NCBI RefSeq assembly: GCF_036323735.1
Contig: NC_086034.1
Coordinates: 69,171,939 to 69,235,938, forward strand
Length of the DNA: 64,000 nucleotides
Source: Rattus norvegicus
Taxonomy: Eukaryota; Chordata; Mammalia; Rodentia; Muridae
Reading direction: 5' to 3'
The first letter of the stretch is position 1; every line of letters starts with the position of its first letter. The notes under the pieces are model-generated. The model did not search any database. It was not told the origin of the DNA and saw nothing but the letters and a program-made list of their open reading frames with translations. A program made the translations under genes and the position numbers. This document shows, in pieces, positions 11,640-23,925 of this stretch.

Positions 11640-12010
11640 GCACATAAAGTGATTTATCAAAATCTCTTCTGTTGTTAAAATTATAAGTTAAAAGTAGAAT
11701 TTGCATATAACAGCAACATATCTCTTGGGCACATATTAAAAAAGAAAGAAATTGGTGTCATATAGAAATCTATTTGCTGTAGTCAAGATGTGGAGTTACC
11801 TATCAATTGGCAAGCTAATAATGAGTGCTGTTTTCAGAATATGGCACAGTATTTAGTACTTTTGAAGTGAGGTATCCATGATGAATCTGATAGATAACAT
11901 AGCAAGTGAAATGATAAGACACAAAAACTAAATACCACATGATCTCACATATACGTAAAAGCATAAAAATCTAAATTAAAAGAAATAGAGAAAAATATGG
12001 TAGGTCCCAA
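11640..12010 (+). mobile_element. Ancient L1/HAL1 ORF2 remnant
   Basis: Heavily diverged match to the ORF2 C-terminal region of an old mammalian L1: positions around GTCAAGATGTGGAGT, CTATCAATTGGC, AATACCACATGATCTCAC. Too decayed to code. Confidence 0.55.
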
Positions 12011-12700
12011 AGCTAATAAAAAGCCAGGTGCTAGCAGTAAGTCACAAATCAAATGAGATAAAAGTCCTACCCTTGATAAACACAAATTCTTTAATGTGAA
12101 AGGCACAAAGCAATGAATGGCTAATAAAAGCTAAATAAATGCATACACCATGTAAAATATTAACTCACTAATATCTAAAATTGCTAAAGTAAATTTTATT
12201 GCATAAATACTCTTACACTTGTCAAATAATCTTCACTGGTTTCAAAATAGTAACTTCAAAAGTCATTCCCTCAGATGTTGGAATTTATGTTTAATCATCG
12301 TTAGCATTGTACAACTTATAATATACTAATAAAGAGTTATAATTACCAGACCATTTTGATTCAGATTGTTATAGTTGGCATAGATTCATTAGAATCTGTT
12401 ATATGCCATTTATGAGAGACTTTTATATACATCTATACTCCTATCTCCTGTGTATTAACATGTATGCAAAAATGTCTATGAAATAGCCCCTATGGTACAT
12501 TAGATACATGCGGCAATGCAAAGCATTGGCCTTTCACGATGAATAGCGTGTAATTTGATCACAGGAGCTCCAGCTGCCTGCCACAAAATCTTATCATCTC
12601 TATGACACTTCAGCTCAGCCTCAATTTCATTTTGTTGTTATTTGAACAATTTGTTTCCTTCCTCATGATTATCTCCCACTTACAATTTGGCTTTTATATT
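12011..12700. other. No recognised feature
   Basis: AT-rich unique-looking DNA. Confidence 0.45.
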
Positions 12701-12702
12701 GT

Positions 12703-12820
12703 ACTTTTGTTTGTTCTGTTATGTTTGAGTTATGGTCTCCTGTAACCCCGGCTGCCCTTGAAATCCTTATCCTCCTGCTTTGAGTTCCCAAGAACTGATT
12801 ACACGCAGATGCCCTGCTAT
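12703..12820 (-). mobile_element. Old B1/proto-B1 SINE
   Basis: Reverse complement resembles B1: the 'GGTCTCCTGTAACCCCGGCTGCCCTTGAA' region (read on plus) corresponds to the B1 3' half, and 'TGATTACACGCAGATGCC' to its 5' head. Many substitutions, so an old copy. Confidence 0.6.
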
Positions 12821-14098
12821 CTTCCTCCTCCTCTGTTTTCGCATACACTGCGTTTCTTGAAACTGAAAAATAATTATTTCCTCCATATGTGAGGGTTGTG
12901 CAGTATCTTTTGTTTTTCAAAAGGTTTGTGATATAATTGTATTATGACAAGCACCTGAGCAATAATTATAGAAGAGACAAGGCTATAATAAACATAAAAT
13001 CTCTTTGTGACCCTCATGGGCACCTTCAACAATTTTAGAAAGTCAAAACTGTGATGTGATTTCCATTCTATGGACAATGGATTCTGTTGAAGGCTGTGGC
13101 TTTCCTGAGCATGAATCTTTGCACCTTCCTGTTGGGGCACATTTGTCCTTTGATTATTAAAATTATGATATTTTGACTGAGAAAATAATTCAAAAACTTT
13201 AAATCAATTTTCCTATATTTCTGGACTTTATTGATTATAGCATTAGCTTGGAGTTCTAGATGTAACTGTGCATCCCGACTTTAGTGTTGTCTGTCTGATG
13301 ACTGTGGAAGGCCATAGAACTTTGCCAATGGAGATTATACTAGTCCAGGATTCAGAGTATTTTTTCCCTCCACTTGAACAAAGTCCAAGAGGTAATTGGT
13401 AAAATAGAGAAATGGCTGGCATCATTTACTTTGGTGTATTATTATCTTGGTACACGGCTGTAATGAATGCCATTCAAGGAAGCCAGATGCATCAGCTTGG
13501 GAAAGAGCTTGAAGGGGTGCATTGTTATCATTGATATTCATTGCTGTTGTGGACACGATCATTATGAGGAATAAGGATATCTGCCAAGTGTGTGGGGAAA
13601 TCACAAACTGCCATCTACCACAATAGAAATTGTCTTAACAAAGAAAGAAATTAGGACATGTTCTTTGCTAGAGAACAGTGTCTCATCCAAGGGCAGAACT
13701 AATGACAAAGAAGTCAATGTAGGAGAGGCAAACACATTGGTTATAGACTGGCTGACATGCTTGGCAGATCTGATGTTCCTTAGGATAATATAATAACTAA
13801 GCCTACCTAGGATATATTTCTTTTCCTCTTGTGAATAATACACAGACCCTGGGAGTCTAAAAAAAAATATAGTTCAAAGAAGTTTTTACAACTTATGGAA
13901 GAGGATCACTGTTTAAATTGAAGAAAAAATTTCTAATTATAGCACTGAACAAAACTAGTATTGTGATGTATGTGAAACTGGTTGGAATCTCTACTGTAAA
14001 GAAAAAAATATTTTTATATTTCAATTTTTATCATTGTCTACATTAAAGGAAATAATGCAGTTGTTGTTTGTTCATTTTATGCAACTGGATAGCCATTT
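12821..14098. other. Unrecognised, unique-looking DNA
   Basis: No repeat or gene recognised. Opposing open frames at 13590-13793 and 13601-13843 overlap antisense and have no homology. Confidence 0.45.
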
Positions 14099-14113
14099 AA
14101 AAATAGTAAGGTA

Positions 14114-14608
14114 GAACCTGCTTTAGCTGTCCACTGAGAAGCTCTGCCAGAGCCAGACCAATACAGATGCAGATGTACACAGTCAAACATCGGACAGATT
14201 GTAGGAACCCCAATGGAGATGTTAGGGCAAGGATTGTAGGAGCTAAAGGGGTTTGCAACTTCATAAGAAGAACAGCAAATCAACCAACCAGATACCCCAA
14301 AGCTCCCAGGGACTAAACCACCAATCAAAGAGTACACGGGATGGAGGGGAGATACATGGCTCCAGATAGATATGTAGCAGGAGATTGCCTTATCTAGCAT
14401 CACTGGGAGGGGAGCCCCTTGGTCCTGTGGAAGCTTGATGATCCAGGAAAGGGGAATGCTAGGCCACTGAGACAGGAGTGAGTAGGCAGGTGGGAGAGTA
14501 TGCTCATAGAAGTTGAGGGGAGGTGGAGATAAGGGGCTTGTGGAGGGGAAACTTGGAAGGAGATAACATTTGAAATATAAATAAAGAAAATAACAAATAA
14601 AATAAAAT
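14114..14608 (+). mobile_element. L1 3' UTR insertion (older L1 subfamily)
   Basis: 5'-truncated L1 consisting only of 3' UTR (AGAAGCTCTGCCAGAGCC, GGGGTTTGCAACTTCATAAG, ATAACATTTGAAATATAAAT) and an A-rich tail. Target duplications of about 15 bp with one mismatch (aaaaatagtaaggta / aaaaatagtaatgta) lie at 14099-14113 and 14609-14623. Same subfamily as the 3' UTRs at 39724-40757 and 45240-46245. Confidence 0.92.
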
Positions 14609-14623
14609 AAAAATAGTAATGTA

Positions 14624-15200
14624 TGTGAAAAGCCAACTTTGGTGACCTGCTTTCCCTTAAGTGAGCACCACTGAGCTTTGAAATTACTTTTGATTTGACT
14701 TCACAAACTCATGCCTATAGGAAGGAAGTCTTCAAATTTTCTCTATACCAAAAGACAAGTGCTAGGCGTCATGTTGAGTTGGTTAGACTTGCCCATGAGC
14801 AGAAGAGTAGAGCCAGCATGAAAAGAACAAGAGAGCACTATCTGTGATGAACCTTGCATGAGCATATTTTCTCCTGATTATGCTGGAAAATCAAAGAGGA
14901 TTAGCAAGTTATCAATGCTGGAAGGAAGAGTCGTTAATTTTGAAAGTTAAGAGTAAGCTAGTCTTCAGCCTGCAGAGTGGTCAGTTCTATTTTTATAGAT
15001 ATAATGGGAGTATTTAGTAGACTCCAATGTGGCTGTAGCTCAGCCTGTGTAGTGGACACTGAGGTTGCTTTCTGGAGTATTACAGAGAAACTTACCAAAA
15101 CTGGACTTTGAAAAATCAACAGTTTAGAGGCACAAAGAAAGGAAACTGGGGAATTTCTATGGCCATCTGAATCTTATTTCAGTTAGCCCAATAGCTGATC
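14624..15200. other. No recognised feature
   Basis: Unique-looking DNA, no gene recognised. Confidence 0.45.
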
Positions 15201-15204
15201 ATGC

Positions 15205-15640
15205 CATTCTTATGCTGAAAACCCTTCGTAGATTACCATCTAGTTAAGCTAAAGATTACATAGCCCCAAGTGAGACAGAAAAATCAGGATTCAGCCTGGA
15301 TGATTTTGTATCGCTCTTCACCTTGTGGGAACAATAGCATTAGCCACACTGAATCTTCCAGGCTCTGTGAGCTCACTATACTCAGTCATGTGCCAGAATG
15401 AAGCACATGGCATCTCATTTCTCCAATCACTATGGCTCTCCCTTGCTATAATACTGCAAGGCTTAGCTTCAGTTGGATGTGCTTGCACACTCCTCAGATG
15501 TATTCACTTGGGACACTGAAGCAAAATAGAATGACAATTTCAGGGACACTTTTAAAAAAAAGCACTGGCTGCTCTCACATTGCCTGCCTTTTTTTATGTA
15601 CACATGAAGCAATCCTCATTTTTCACAATAATATACATCC
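15205..15640 (+). mobile_element. Probable L2 (LINE-2) remnant
   Basis: Ancient, strongly diverged match to the L2 3' region: AAACCCTTCGTAGATTACCATC, AGCCACACTGAATCTTCCAG, TCACATTGCCTGCC in the expected order. Such copies predate the rodent lineage. The 64- and 72-codon frames at 15325 and 15432 lie inside it. Confidence 0.5.
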
Positions 15641-16010
15641 AGAGGTATGACCAGGCAAGCTAAATCCAAGCACGGTGATTTCTATCATCCATAAGAGAAG
15701 TTGTAATAGTTTTCTTGACTTAAAAAAATCATAATACTGAAAGCACTATATTAGTTATAATTGCAAAAGGAATATATAACAAGGAAATGAAAGGTTATTC
15801 GGTGTGTTATAATAGTGGAAATATTAGCAACACCGAGACATTTTTGAAATATTAAATGACTAAGAATATCTTTAAAAGATTAATATCCTTAGCAATTAAA
15901 GGAATTAAAGCTTACAATGACTTAGAGATTTCCTCTTATCCCTATAGGAATTTCAAAAAGTAAAGAGCATGACTAACAGTAAATAATATCGAGAAGAAAA
16001 AGAAGGGAAC
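15641..16010. other. No recognised feature
   Basis: AT-rich, no repeat or gene recognised. Confidence 0.4.
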
Positions 16011-16014
16011 TATC

Positions 16015-16915
16015 TTACAATCTTAGTGGAATTGCAAATGGCAATCATTGTGTAAATGAGTGTAGAGGATTCTCCTAGTAGACCTACCATTATATGCATT
16101 GATACAACTTTTTGGCATACTCCCAAACATATCAACAATCCAATCCACAGATACTTACTCAGCAATGTTCATTGTTACTTTATTATAATAGTAGTAAATT
16201 GAAATAACCTAAACGTCCTTCAACCGATGAATGAACCCCGTGATGTCCAATCTCACGTAATTGCTTTTCTTATTCATATTCAAGAGAGGAAAATTCAGCT
16301 CACCTCTTAAAGCAATTCTAGCTAATGTTGGTTGTTTCAGTAGGGATCAGTGTGAAACATTGCAAGAGAGGGAACAATACTAGGAAAGGCTAGGTAGTTT
16401 AGAAAAATAGTTTATAATGAACATATTCTCACCATTGTGAAGAGAATCAAGTAGCCGCTCAACGAGTGAAGGGAGATTTGAAAAGAGGTGCATATACATG
16501 ATGGAATATTATTTATCTGCAAACATGAAATCATTAAATAAATAGATAAATAGATGGAGCTAGAAAATATTATACTGAAGTAACCTGGCCAAGAAGGAAA
16601 AAATACCACATGCTCTAATATTTTTTGGATCCCTGTTCCCGAATTTTTAGTAGACATGAATTATAAATTCCTACAATAAAAGAAGAATAAAATGAGACAG
16701 AATTAGGGAGTGTAGAAGTAGTTCTAGAGAAGGGGACACGGGTGCCGTGAAAGTAAAAATGAGAAGAGCAGGATGGGGCTATAACTGGGAAGCAGAAAGA
16801 GGGGTCCAGTGCACAACAAAAAGGATGGGAAGTGAGATAAGCAATACTATGGCTATTAGAAAAGATTGTTATGGATCATATTAATTTATGTTTAATTAAA
16901 AACAGATATATTTTG
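16015..16915 (+). mobile_element. Ancient L1/HAL1 ORF2 3' remnant, interrupted
   Basis: Matches the end of an old rodent L1 ORF2 (AGCAATGTTCATTGTTACTT, ACGTCCTTCAACCGATGAA, then CATATACATGATGGAATATT, ATGGAGCTAGAAAATATTAT). The match breaks at about 16237 and resumes near 16459. The 16-bp stretch at the break is present on both sides in diverged form, as expected for an insertion with target duplication. Confidence 0.65.
16237..16458. other. Unrecognised ~220-bp insertion inside ancient L1
   Basis: Sequence between the two L1 halves. It is flanked by related 16-17 bp segments (16220-16236 and 16459-16474, both around TCAAC..TGAA). I recognise no SINE, LTR or gene in it. Confidence 0.5.
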
Positions 16916-16918
16916 CAT

Positions 16919-16945
16919 AGAGTGTGTGTGTGTTTGTGTGTGAGT

Positions 16946-16990
<45 letters not shown>

Positions 16991-16999
16991 TGTGTGGTT
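16919..16999. repeat. (GT)n microsatellite
   Basis: Long GT array with TTTGTG and GAGTAAG interruptions. Confidence 0.95.
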
Positions 17000-17057
17000 A
17001 AAATAAAGTTAAGCCACTTGGGGCAATAATGCTTTCCCTGAGAACTATAAGCAATCT

Positions 17058-17115
17058 AACAAAAACAAACAAACAAACGCCCCCCCCCAAAACAAACAAA
17101 CAAACAAAAAACAAT
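17058..17115. repeat. (AAAC)n tracts around a C9 run
   Basis: Two AAAC arrays separated by GCCCCCCCCC. Confidence 0.9.
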
Positions 17116-18010
17116 GTCAGGTAGAAGCAACCTTCATTTGAGATGTTGGTTAGGGGAGACCAAGGGAGTTATGGCATAAGGTAAAACAACTTTAGAATCA
17201 CTCAGTAGGAAAAACTTCATTCCTGATACTTTAAATATAGCCAACAACCCATGGCTCATAGTATTCTTGGACCTTAGACTCACTGCTGTCATATTCAAAA
17301 AAACAGAGAATTGCTAACTGCAATCTAAATAATCACAGTATATGTAGCTGTCAATTCTCATCAAAGAAGCTTTATATAGCATATGGATTGCTACAGAAAT
17401 TAAGACTGGCCAGAATTCAAAAACGAACTGACTGGGCAATACCCAACCTCAAGTGCTAACTTTACAGCACAACTTCTGTGCCTAACGATAAGGAAACATT
17501 ATGGAAGAGGACCTGGGAAGATACAACAACCATAGGTTTAAGAAGTCTGCTTTAAGATGTCATCTACATACAACAGGAAAGGAGCATGTATAAAATCTCA
17601 GCAATATAATTGCCTAAACAATACCTGTACAATGACAATGCTAGTTGACATGACAGTGTGGATAAGGGAAATCTCACTAGGTCCTACCCCTTGGTAAAGA
17701 GTTTCAGGCAATTAATGGCTACTGACGAAGGAAAATCAGTCTTCTTTAAGGATGAACCCCTCAATAGGTTATCTTATCACAAATAGCCACAAAACATGTC
17801 CATCTGAGCAAGAAGAACAACACTAAATGGATTCAGTAGGGGGAACGTATATATACCTTATATATAATAAGAGTAATAAAGGTGATTTGCACATTTGGGA
17901 GGCGTAAGGGAACATGGAAAGAGCTGGTTAGAGGAGAGATCTCGGGGGAAATGATCTAAACACAGACATGCAGTAGTCTTGTAAAAAATCAGAAAAACAA
18001 TTTTAGAATT
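17116..18010 (+). mobile_element. Lx-like old rodent L1 3' end
   Basis: Diverged match to an old rodent L1 3' UTR (GCTGTCAATTCTCATCAAAG, ACTTCTGTGCCTAACG, AGAAGTCTGCTTTAAGATG, GAAATGATCTAAACA), ending in an AT-rich stretch. May belong to the same copy as 16015-16915. Confidence 0.6.
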
Positions 18011-19208
18011 ATAATATATATAACATATGGAAAGACTACATAAGAAAGACATTTTGTTTATATCTTTGTGTACTTGTCTTTGTGTATCACGACTACTATC
18101 CCTTCATTTGTTGATGGGCACCTTGGTCTTAGTCACAAGATCAAGAACATTTAATCATTTTTAAGCCATTTATCTATACTACATAAGTTTCTCTAGTTTG
18201 ATTCCTTATTCCACAATATTGCATACTGATTCCTATTGAAAGAGTCAGTATAAACTAGAATTATTTTAAGAGTTGAGCTGAATTTCTTTCTTTCTTGAAC
18301 GCAAATAATAAAAAAATGCTTATCAGATATTGGATGTGGTTATGTACTCAGAATGCGGATGTAGGCATCTTTCACATTTCCTGATTCTATATAAATGATT
18401 AAATAAATAAATACTAAGCAAGAAGGAAAATATCTTATCTGTACTCAGGGCTTGGGGTTCACTTGGTTATGAGTTTGGTTGTTCAGCCTGTTGAAAATGA
18501 ATCCTCTTGAAAAGGGAACTCCTATGGTGTTCTACAGCAGATTAACTTGTTCAAGGGCCAAGTAACAGATTTCCTTCCCCTTCTCTATCCTTACAGCTTA
18601 GTCTTTTCATTTCATCTTTGTACATCTTTAAAAAGAAATGCAGCTTTCCTTGTGATTCCTGACAGCTCTATTGTTTAAGATTCAATGAGTTTTCCCTCCT
18701 GAGAAATCCAGTCACATTTGCTAATTTTGATTTAAAGCTAATGTTTGATACTCAACTCATGAATCCCACTTAACACACATTTAATGAGTCTCTGCTCCCA
18801 ACCCTGTATGAGGTATGAAAACGGCATTTCCAGCTACTTGGTGAGGGAATCATGACAATGAGTGTTTGGATCCCAGTAGAAGTCAGAGTTATTGGAATTA
18901 GGACCTCATAGGTCCTGGAAACTTCATCATTGCAATTTTAGTGGATCATTTGCTCAAGCAGGAACTGCAGTATAGGTGCCATGTATGCACATAAATATAA
19001 GAGATCAGCATATTATAATTATAATGTTCAATGTCCCATAACAAGGAGCCAATATGTACCTAATTCTTAGATATCTAGAAGTTAAAGGAGCAATTGAAAT
19101 CAGGTACTAACTTATGGATGATCAGGAAAAAGGTGTTTGGAGTATATTGAATAAGAAAATGTGAGAATCAAAGCCAAACTGTATGCTCTGTTGTAGTTTG
19201 TTCTTATA
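18011..19208. other. Unrecognised, unique-looking DNA
   Basis: No repeat family or gene recognised. Confidence 0.45.
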
Positions 19209-19948
19209 AGAAGGTTGACCAAAATGTGAATCCTTCACTCCTTTAAAAGGGGAACAAGAATATCCTTTGGAGGGATTAGGGAGGCAAAGTTTAGATCAGA
19301 GGCAGAAGGAACACCCATTCAGAGCCTGCCCCACATGTGGCCCATACATATACTGCCACCAAACTAGATAAGATGGATGAAGCAAAGAAGTGCAGGCTGA
19401 CAGGAACCAGATGTAGATCTCTCCTGAGAGACACAGTCAGAATACAACAAATACATAGGTGAATGCCATCATTAAGCCACTGAACTGAGAGTGGGACCCA
19501 CGTTGAAGGAATCTTAGCAAGGACTGAAAGAGCTTGAAGGGGCTTGAGACCCCATATGAACAACAATGCCGACCAACCAGAGCTTCCAGGGACTAAGCCA
19601 CTACCTAAAGACTATACATGGACTGACCCTGGACTCTGACCTCATAGGTAGCAATGAATATCCTAGTAAGAGCACCAGTGGAAGGGGATGCCCTTGGTCC
19701 TGCCAAGACTGAACCCCCAGTGAATGTGATTGTTGGGGGAAAGGTGGTAATGAGGGGTGGATGGGGAGGGGAACACCCATAGAGAAGGGGAGGGGGAGGG
19801 GTTAGAGGGATGTTGGCCAGGAAACCTGGAAAGGAAATAACAATCGAAATGTAAATAAGAAATTCCCAAGTTAATAAAGATGAAAAAAATAAAAAAAATT
19901 CCATTAAAAAAAAGAAATACCCAAGTTAATAAAGATGGAGAAAAAATA
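19209..19948 (+). mobile_element. L1_Rn 3' end with duplicated terminal stub
   Basis: 5'-truncated rat L1. It starts in the 3' UTR at about 'AAAATGTGAATCCTTCACTCC' and runs through the G-rich tract (19733-19811) to AATCGAAATGTAAATAAG and an A-rich tail near 19905. A second ~30-bp copy of the terminus (AAGAAATACCCAAGTTAATAAAG) follows at 19911-19940 inside the tail. No clear target duplication found. Belongs to the 'GTAAATAAG' subfamily. Confidence 0.92.
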
Positions 19949-20765
19949 ATTGCAAAAGTAAGAGGCGACAAGACTTAAATTACACAGAAGGGAAACCTAG
20001 AAAGGTACGCTTACCATCATATTTGAAATGGAGTGTTTGGCTTTTGACTATGGGAGAAAAGATAAGAAATATATGATATTTGATTATATATCTTATATAT
20101 AATCTATATACCACCTGAGTAGAAATAGGTCATAATCCACCTATCTATATACCTGAGTCCATTGCGTACAAACACAAGGCTCAAGTAGGTCAGTGGCACA
20201 ATGTACAATGCTGTTTATATTTCAGCTATAAAATCTGAGAAATATTTGGTCAAAAGCCTGTATTTAGAAAACATTCTTCAAACTATACAGGTTACATTTT
20301 TTTTTAATTTTTAATGGGCCCCTAAACTTAACAACATTCTCAAATTTTCTCTGACTTTATCTGAGTGGTAAAGCTGGGTGATTCCTCCTAAAAGTATCAA
20401 CCATTACAATAAAATCTCCTTTCATTATAGCCAGATCAACTAAGTGTGCTTCTATAGAAAATCACATGTAGAATCTTTAAAATCATTTGTAATTTAAAAA
20501 TATTCTTGAACAAAAAAGGACCTAAGATGTGTTTGACAGTTAATAGAAAATATGTTGCTTTCTTGAAATATCTAATAGCTGTGGTATTTATTATATTTAG
20601 AACATTTTAAATATATTATAATTTCTTTGATCTTATGAACATCTAGTTTCATCCTGAATCTGCAACAGTGATTCTGTTGCTTTTATATCAAAGTGGGCTC
20701 TCTGGATAACATGTATCAGATACCATAAAACTTGGAGTATAAAGTGCCTATCTATAGGCATAACA
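19949..20765. other. No recognised feature
   Basis: AT-rich, no gene recognised. Confidence 0.45.
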
Positions 20766-20769
20766 TGCC

Positions 20770-21110
20770 CGTCTGTTTTGGGTTCTATGATTCCCAACAG
20801 GAGACTTGTACAAGATTGGGTTCATTAATATTTTCTCAAGGGGAATAAAATTCCACCCCATTTCTCACAAGAGAATATATAGAGAGCAGTTGGGTGGGGA
20901 GGTCTTGAAGCCCCACTCCCATCTTAGGGTATGTAGATGATAAATGGTTTGGGGCAGGGACTCTTCTTCCTTGGTTTAGCCACCCATGAGTTGTTCACAG
21001 TCCTAGAACTTGCTCCACATCTATGCTTCTGTAAGGAAAGCCAACTAAAATCGCTGGTTCAATAGATAAGACTCAGATGAAATATGTTTTAACTGTGGTC
21101 TATGTTTATG
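20770..21110 (+). repeat. Possible old L1 3' UTR fragment
   Basis: Weak resemblance to an old rodent L1 3' UTR pattern (GGTCTTGAAGCCCCACTCCC ... GGTTTAGCCACCCATGAGTTG ... CCAACTAAAAT). Family uncertain. Confidence 0.35.
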
Positions 21111-22780
21111 TAGGATGAATAGATATATTTATTTCACTAGGTAAGGTTCAAAAACACTCACATAGAAAGATTCAGTAGACTTCAAATTTAATAAATGGAA
21201 GGATGAAAGACAGGGAGCTTGTATTTTTATTATAGGAAATACAAACCTGACTTGGTGAATTCCAAACTCTGAATAACAGAACTAGGAGTGAAGACCTCAT
21301 GTGTTGCAGCTAGAGCAAGGGGGTTAATTTTTAGAGATAGAATAGCATCCTATAAAACATAGCACTATTCTGGGTATGTTCACTAAGTGACCCTAATCTT
21401 TAGCATATACTCCCACCTTGTCAAGTAACTCTTCCAAACATATTACATAGTTGAAGTCATTCATTCCTCTAAATACTCTATAAATACTAGCAGCATTTCC
21501 TGCTTTACTGAATGTGAACTTAGGCAGACATTTAGTTAGCTAATAGAACCATGATCCAGACAGAGCTGTAGACTTATTCCCAACTAATAGCATGCCTGGG
21601 CCTCATGGCAATATTGGTACAAGCATTTCCTGTTGGTTGTAAGGACATAAGATATCTGAGCATCTTGTTCAAGATCTAATACTTTCAGGCTGTGCTGAAA
21701 ATTTCAGTTTTGCTAAATACTTAAAACCCATATCCTTTTCTGTGTTGTAAGACATCAGTCATTAAGGTTGGTTACCACCTTGGTCGCAAATGTCTCCATA
21801 AAGGAATGGAAGTTACCACATGAGTTTCTTGAAATGCATAACTGGAGCTCTTTTCTTATCTATTATCCAGTCATTGACCGCAGATGTGGATGAGCAACGA
21901 GCTTGGCTTCTGTTCAGTTAGGGTATACCCTTGACCAGTCACTGAAGACAGGATTCCCAACAGACATATAGGAGAGACAAACACCAGGGTGCATCTTCAG
22001 TCACTGCAGATTATGGCTGCCTGCTCATGAGTTCTTCAAAATGTTGTGGCACTTTAACTATCAGGAAACAGAAAGAAGAAAAAGACATCTGTGCCTAGTT
22101 TCTTTTAAAATTAATTTGGTTTTTGTTGTGGTTCAGAGTGGTCCATTTCATTACACTTGGCCCATGAATGATTTTTGTAAGCTGTTAAGTGAGTGTGACG
22201 TGACATAAAATGCAGCCATTCCTGGCTCATCAAATGTGACTGCCTCACATGAGACAGGCAGCCACAGTAAAGAGGAAAAAGAGCTTAGGATCACACCAGT
22301 ACTCTGGCTCGGAGTTTTGGTTTCTGGATTTCATCCGCTGACAATTAAACACACTGGAAAGATTAAAGACAAGACTCTAGAAATAAGCAACACATGAGTT
22401 GGAAACTGTGCGTACACTTCTGAGCAATGTAATAAAATCGTATATTGTTCTACTCTAGCCTGCCTGGGATCCTCCTTTGATTCAGTACATCTGCAGTGTG
22501 TACACTACTCATCCAGAAATATTTAGAAACTTCTTTTGGAATGTGGTCAGCTTTATGCTCATGAAACCCATATTTTACTTCATAATAGCACCAAAACGGA
22601 CTGGTGACTTGGGCATGTTGAAGAGAATCATGATTGCCTGTAAATGAAAAGTTGAGACTACATTGTACAACATCGGCACCCAGGGACACATCACATTTGT
22701 TAGAGTATGTGGTTATTACGGTTCTGTTTTAATGAGTTACTGTGAGTAATTTTTCCTATCTTCCTAATAAAAATATAACT
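21111..22780. other. Unrecognised, unique-looking DNA
   Basis: No repeat or gene recognised. Open frames (79 codons at 22450-22689 on minus; longest near 22700 is 89) show no homology. A CRE-like TGACGTGA occurs near 22196 but nothing around it supports a promoter. Confidence 0.4.
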
Positions 22781-22782
22781 AT

Positions 22783-23000
22783 AAAGGACTAGAGAAATGG
22801 TCCAGCAATTAAGAGGACTGGCTGCCCTTTTAGAGGACCCAGGTTTGGTTCGCAGCATCCACACAGTTAGAAAACTACCTTTTATAATTGCAGTTCCAGG
22901 GATCCAGTGCCTTCTCTGGCCTATATGGGTACTGAGTCTATACATGATACACTGTCGTCTGTGTAACAAAACTCCTATACAAAGGAAATATATAAATACA
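22783..23000 (+). mobile_element. B3-type SINE
   Basis: Diverged B2/B3 body: AGAGAAATGGTCCAGCAATTAAGAGG (read as a degraded tRNA-like head), GGACCCAGGTTTGG, CAGTTCCAGGGATCC, CTTCTCTGGCC, followed by a TTTA/TTAC-rich tail. Confidence 0.75.
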
Positions 23001-23050
23001 TGTTTTTATTTACTTACTTACCCACTTACTGTCTTACTTACTTACTTTAT
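23000..23050. repeat. (TTAC)n/(TTTA)n simple repeat
   Basis: Imperfect TTAC/TTTA units at the 3' end of the B3 SINE. Confidence 0.85.
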
Positions 23051-23070
23051 AACCAACCACAGTTTATTTT

Positions 23071-23425
23071 TTCTTTTTTATTAACTTGAGTATTTCTTAT
23101 ATACATTTCGAGTGTTATTCCCTTTCCCGGTTTCCGGGCAAACATCCCCCTCCCCCCTCCCCTTCCTTATGGGTGTTCCCCTCCCAACCCTCCCCCCATT
23201 GCCGCCCTCCCCCCACCAGTCTAGTTCACTGGGGGTTCAGTCTTAGCAGGACCCAGGGCTTCCCCTTCCACTGGTGCTCTTACTAGGATATTCATTGCTA
23301 CCTATGAGGTCAGAGTCCAGGGTCAGTCCATGTATAGTCTTTAGGTAGTGGCTTAGTCCCTGGAAGCTCTGGTTGCTTGGCATTGTTGTACATATGGGGT
23401 CTCGAGCCCCTTGAAGCTCTTCCAG
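23071..23425 (-). mobile_element. Young L1_Rn 3' insertion
   Basis: Minus-strand 5'-truncated L1 of about 355 bp, only 3' UTR. Its C-rich complement of the G-tract is at 23137-23216 and the tail is the T-rich start at 23071. Perfect 15-bp target duplications (accacagtttatttt) lie at 23056-23070 and 23426-23440. Very close to the 3' ends at 1-336 and 35130-35296. The flanking sequence rejoins cleanly when the insert is removed. Confidence 0.97.
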
Positions 23426-23597
23426 ACCACAGTTTATTTTCCCTGTTTTCCTCCCAGTACTTACCCCCATCTCTACTCCCCTCCATCTTTTCTCTTCAGA
23501 AAATGGGAGATCTCCATGGATACCAACCAGCCCTGGCATACCAAGTTTCAGTAAGACTAGGTGCATCTTCTTCTATTGACACTAGACAAGGCAGTTG

Positions 23598-23925
23598 TCT
23601 TAGGGTTTTACTGCTGTGAATAGACACCAAGATCAAGGCAAGTCTTATAAAGGACAACACTTAATGGGGACTGGCTCACAGGTTTAGAGGTTCAGTCCAT
23701 TATCATCAAGGCAGGAACATGGCAGCATCCAGGCAGGCACGGTGCATGAGGAGCTGAGAATTCTGCATCTTCGTCTGAAGGCTGCTAGGAGAACACTCAC
23801 TTCTAGGCAGTTAGGGTGAGGGTCTTATAGCCCACACCCACAATGACACACCTACTCCAACAAGGCCACACCTCATAATAGTGCCACTTCCTGTGTTGCC
23901 CATATACAAATCATCAGAGCAGTCC
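23598..23925 (+). repeat. Rodent medium-reiteration repeat, copy 2 of 3
   Basis: Best-preserved copy: TCTTAGGGTTTTACTGCTGTG, TTCAGTCCATTATCATCAAG, GGCAGGAACATGGCAGCATC, CCTACTCCAACAAGGCCACA. Same family as 4770-5175 and 49569-49985. Very common in rodent genomes; family name not certain. Confidence 0.8.

Noticed and set aside
22190..22205. CRE-like TGACGTGA motif as a promoter
   Set aside because: A single short motif with no initiator, CpG enrichment or transcript structure nearby; expected by chance.
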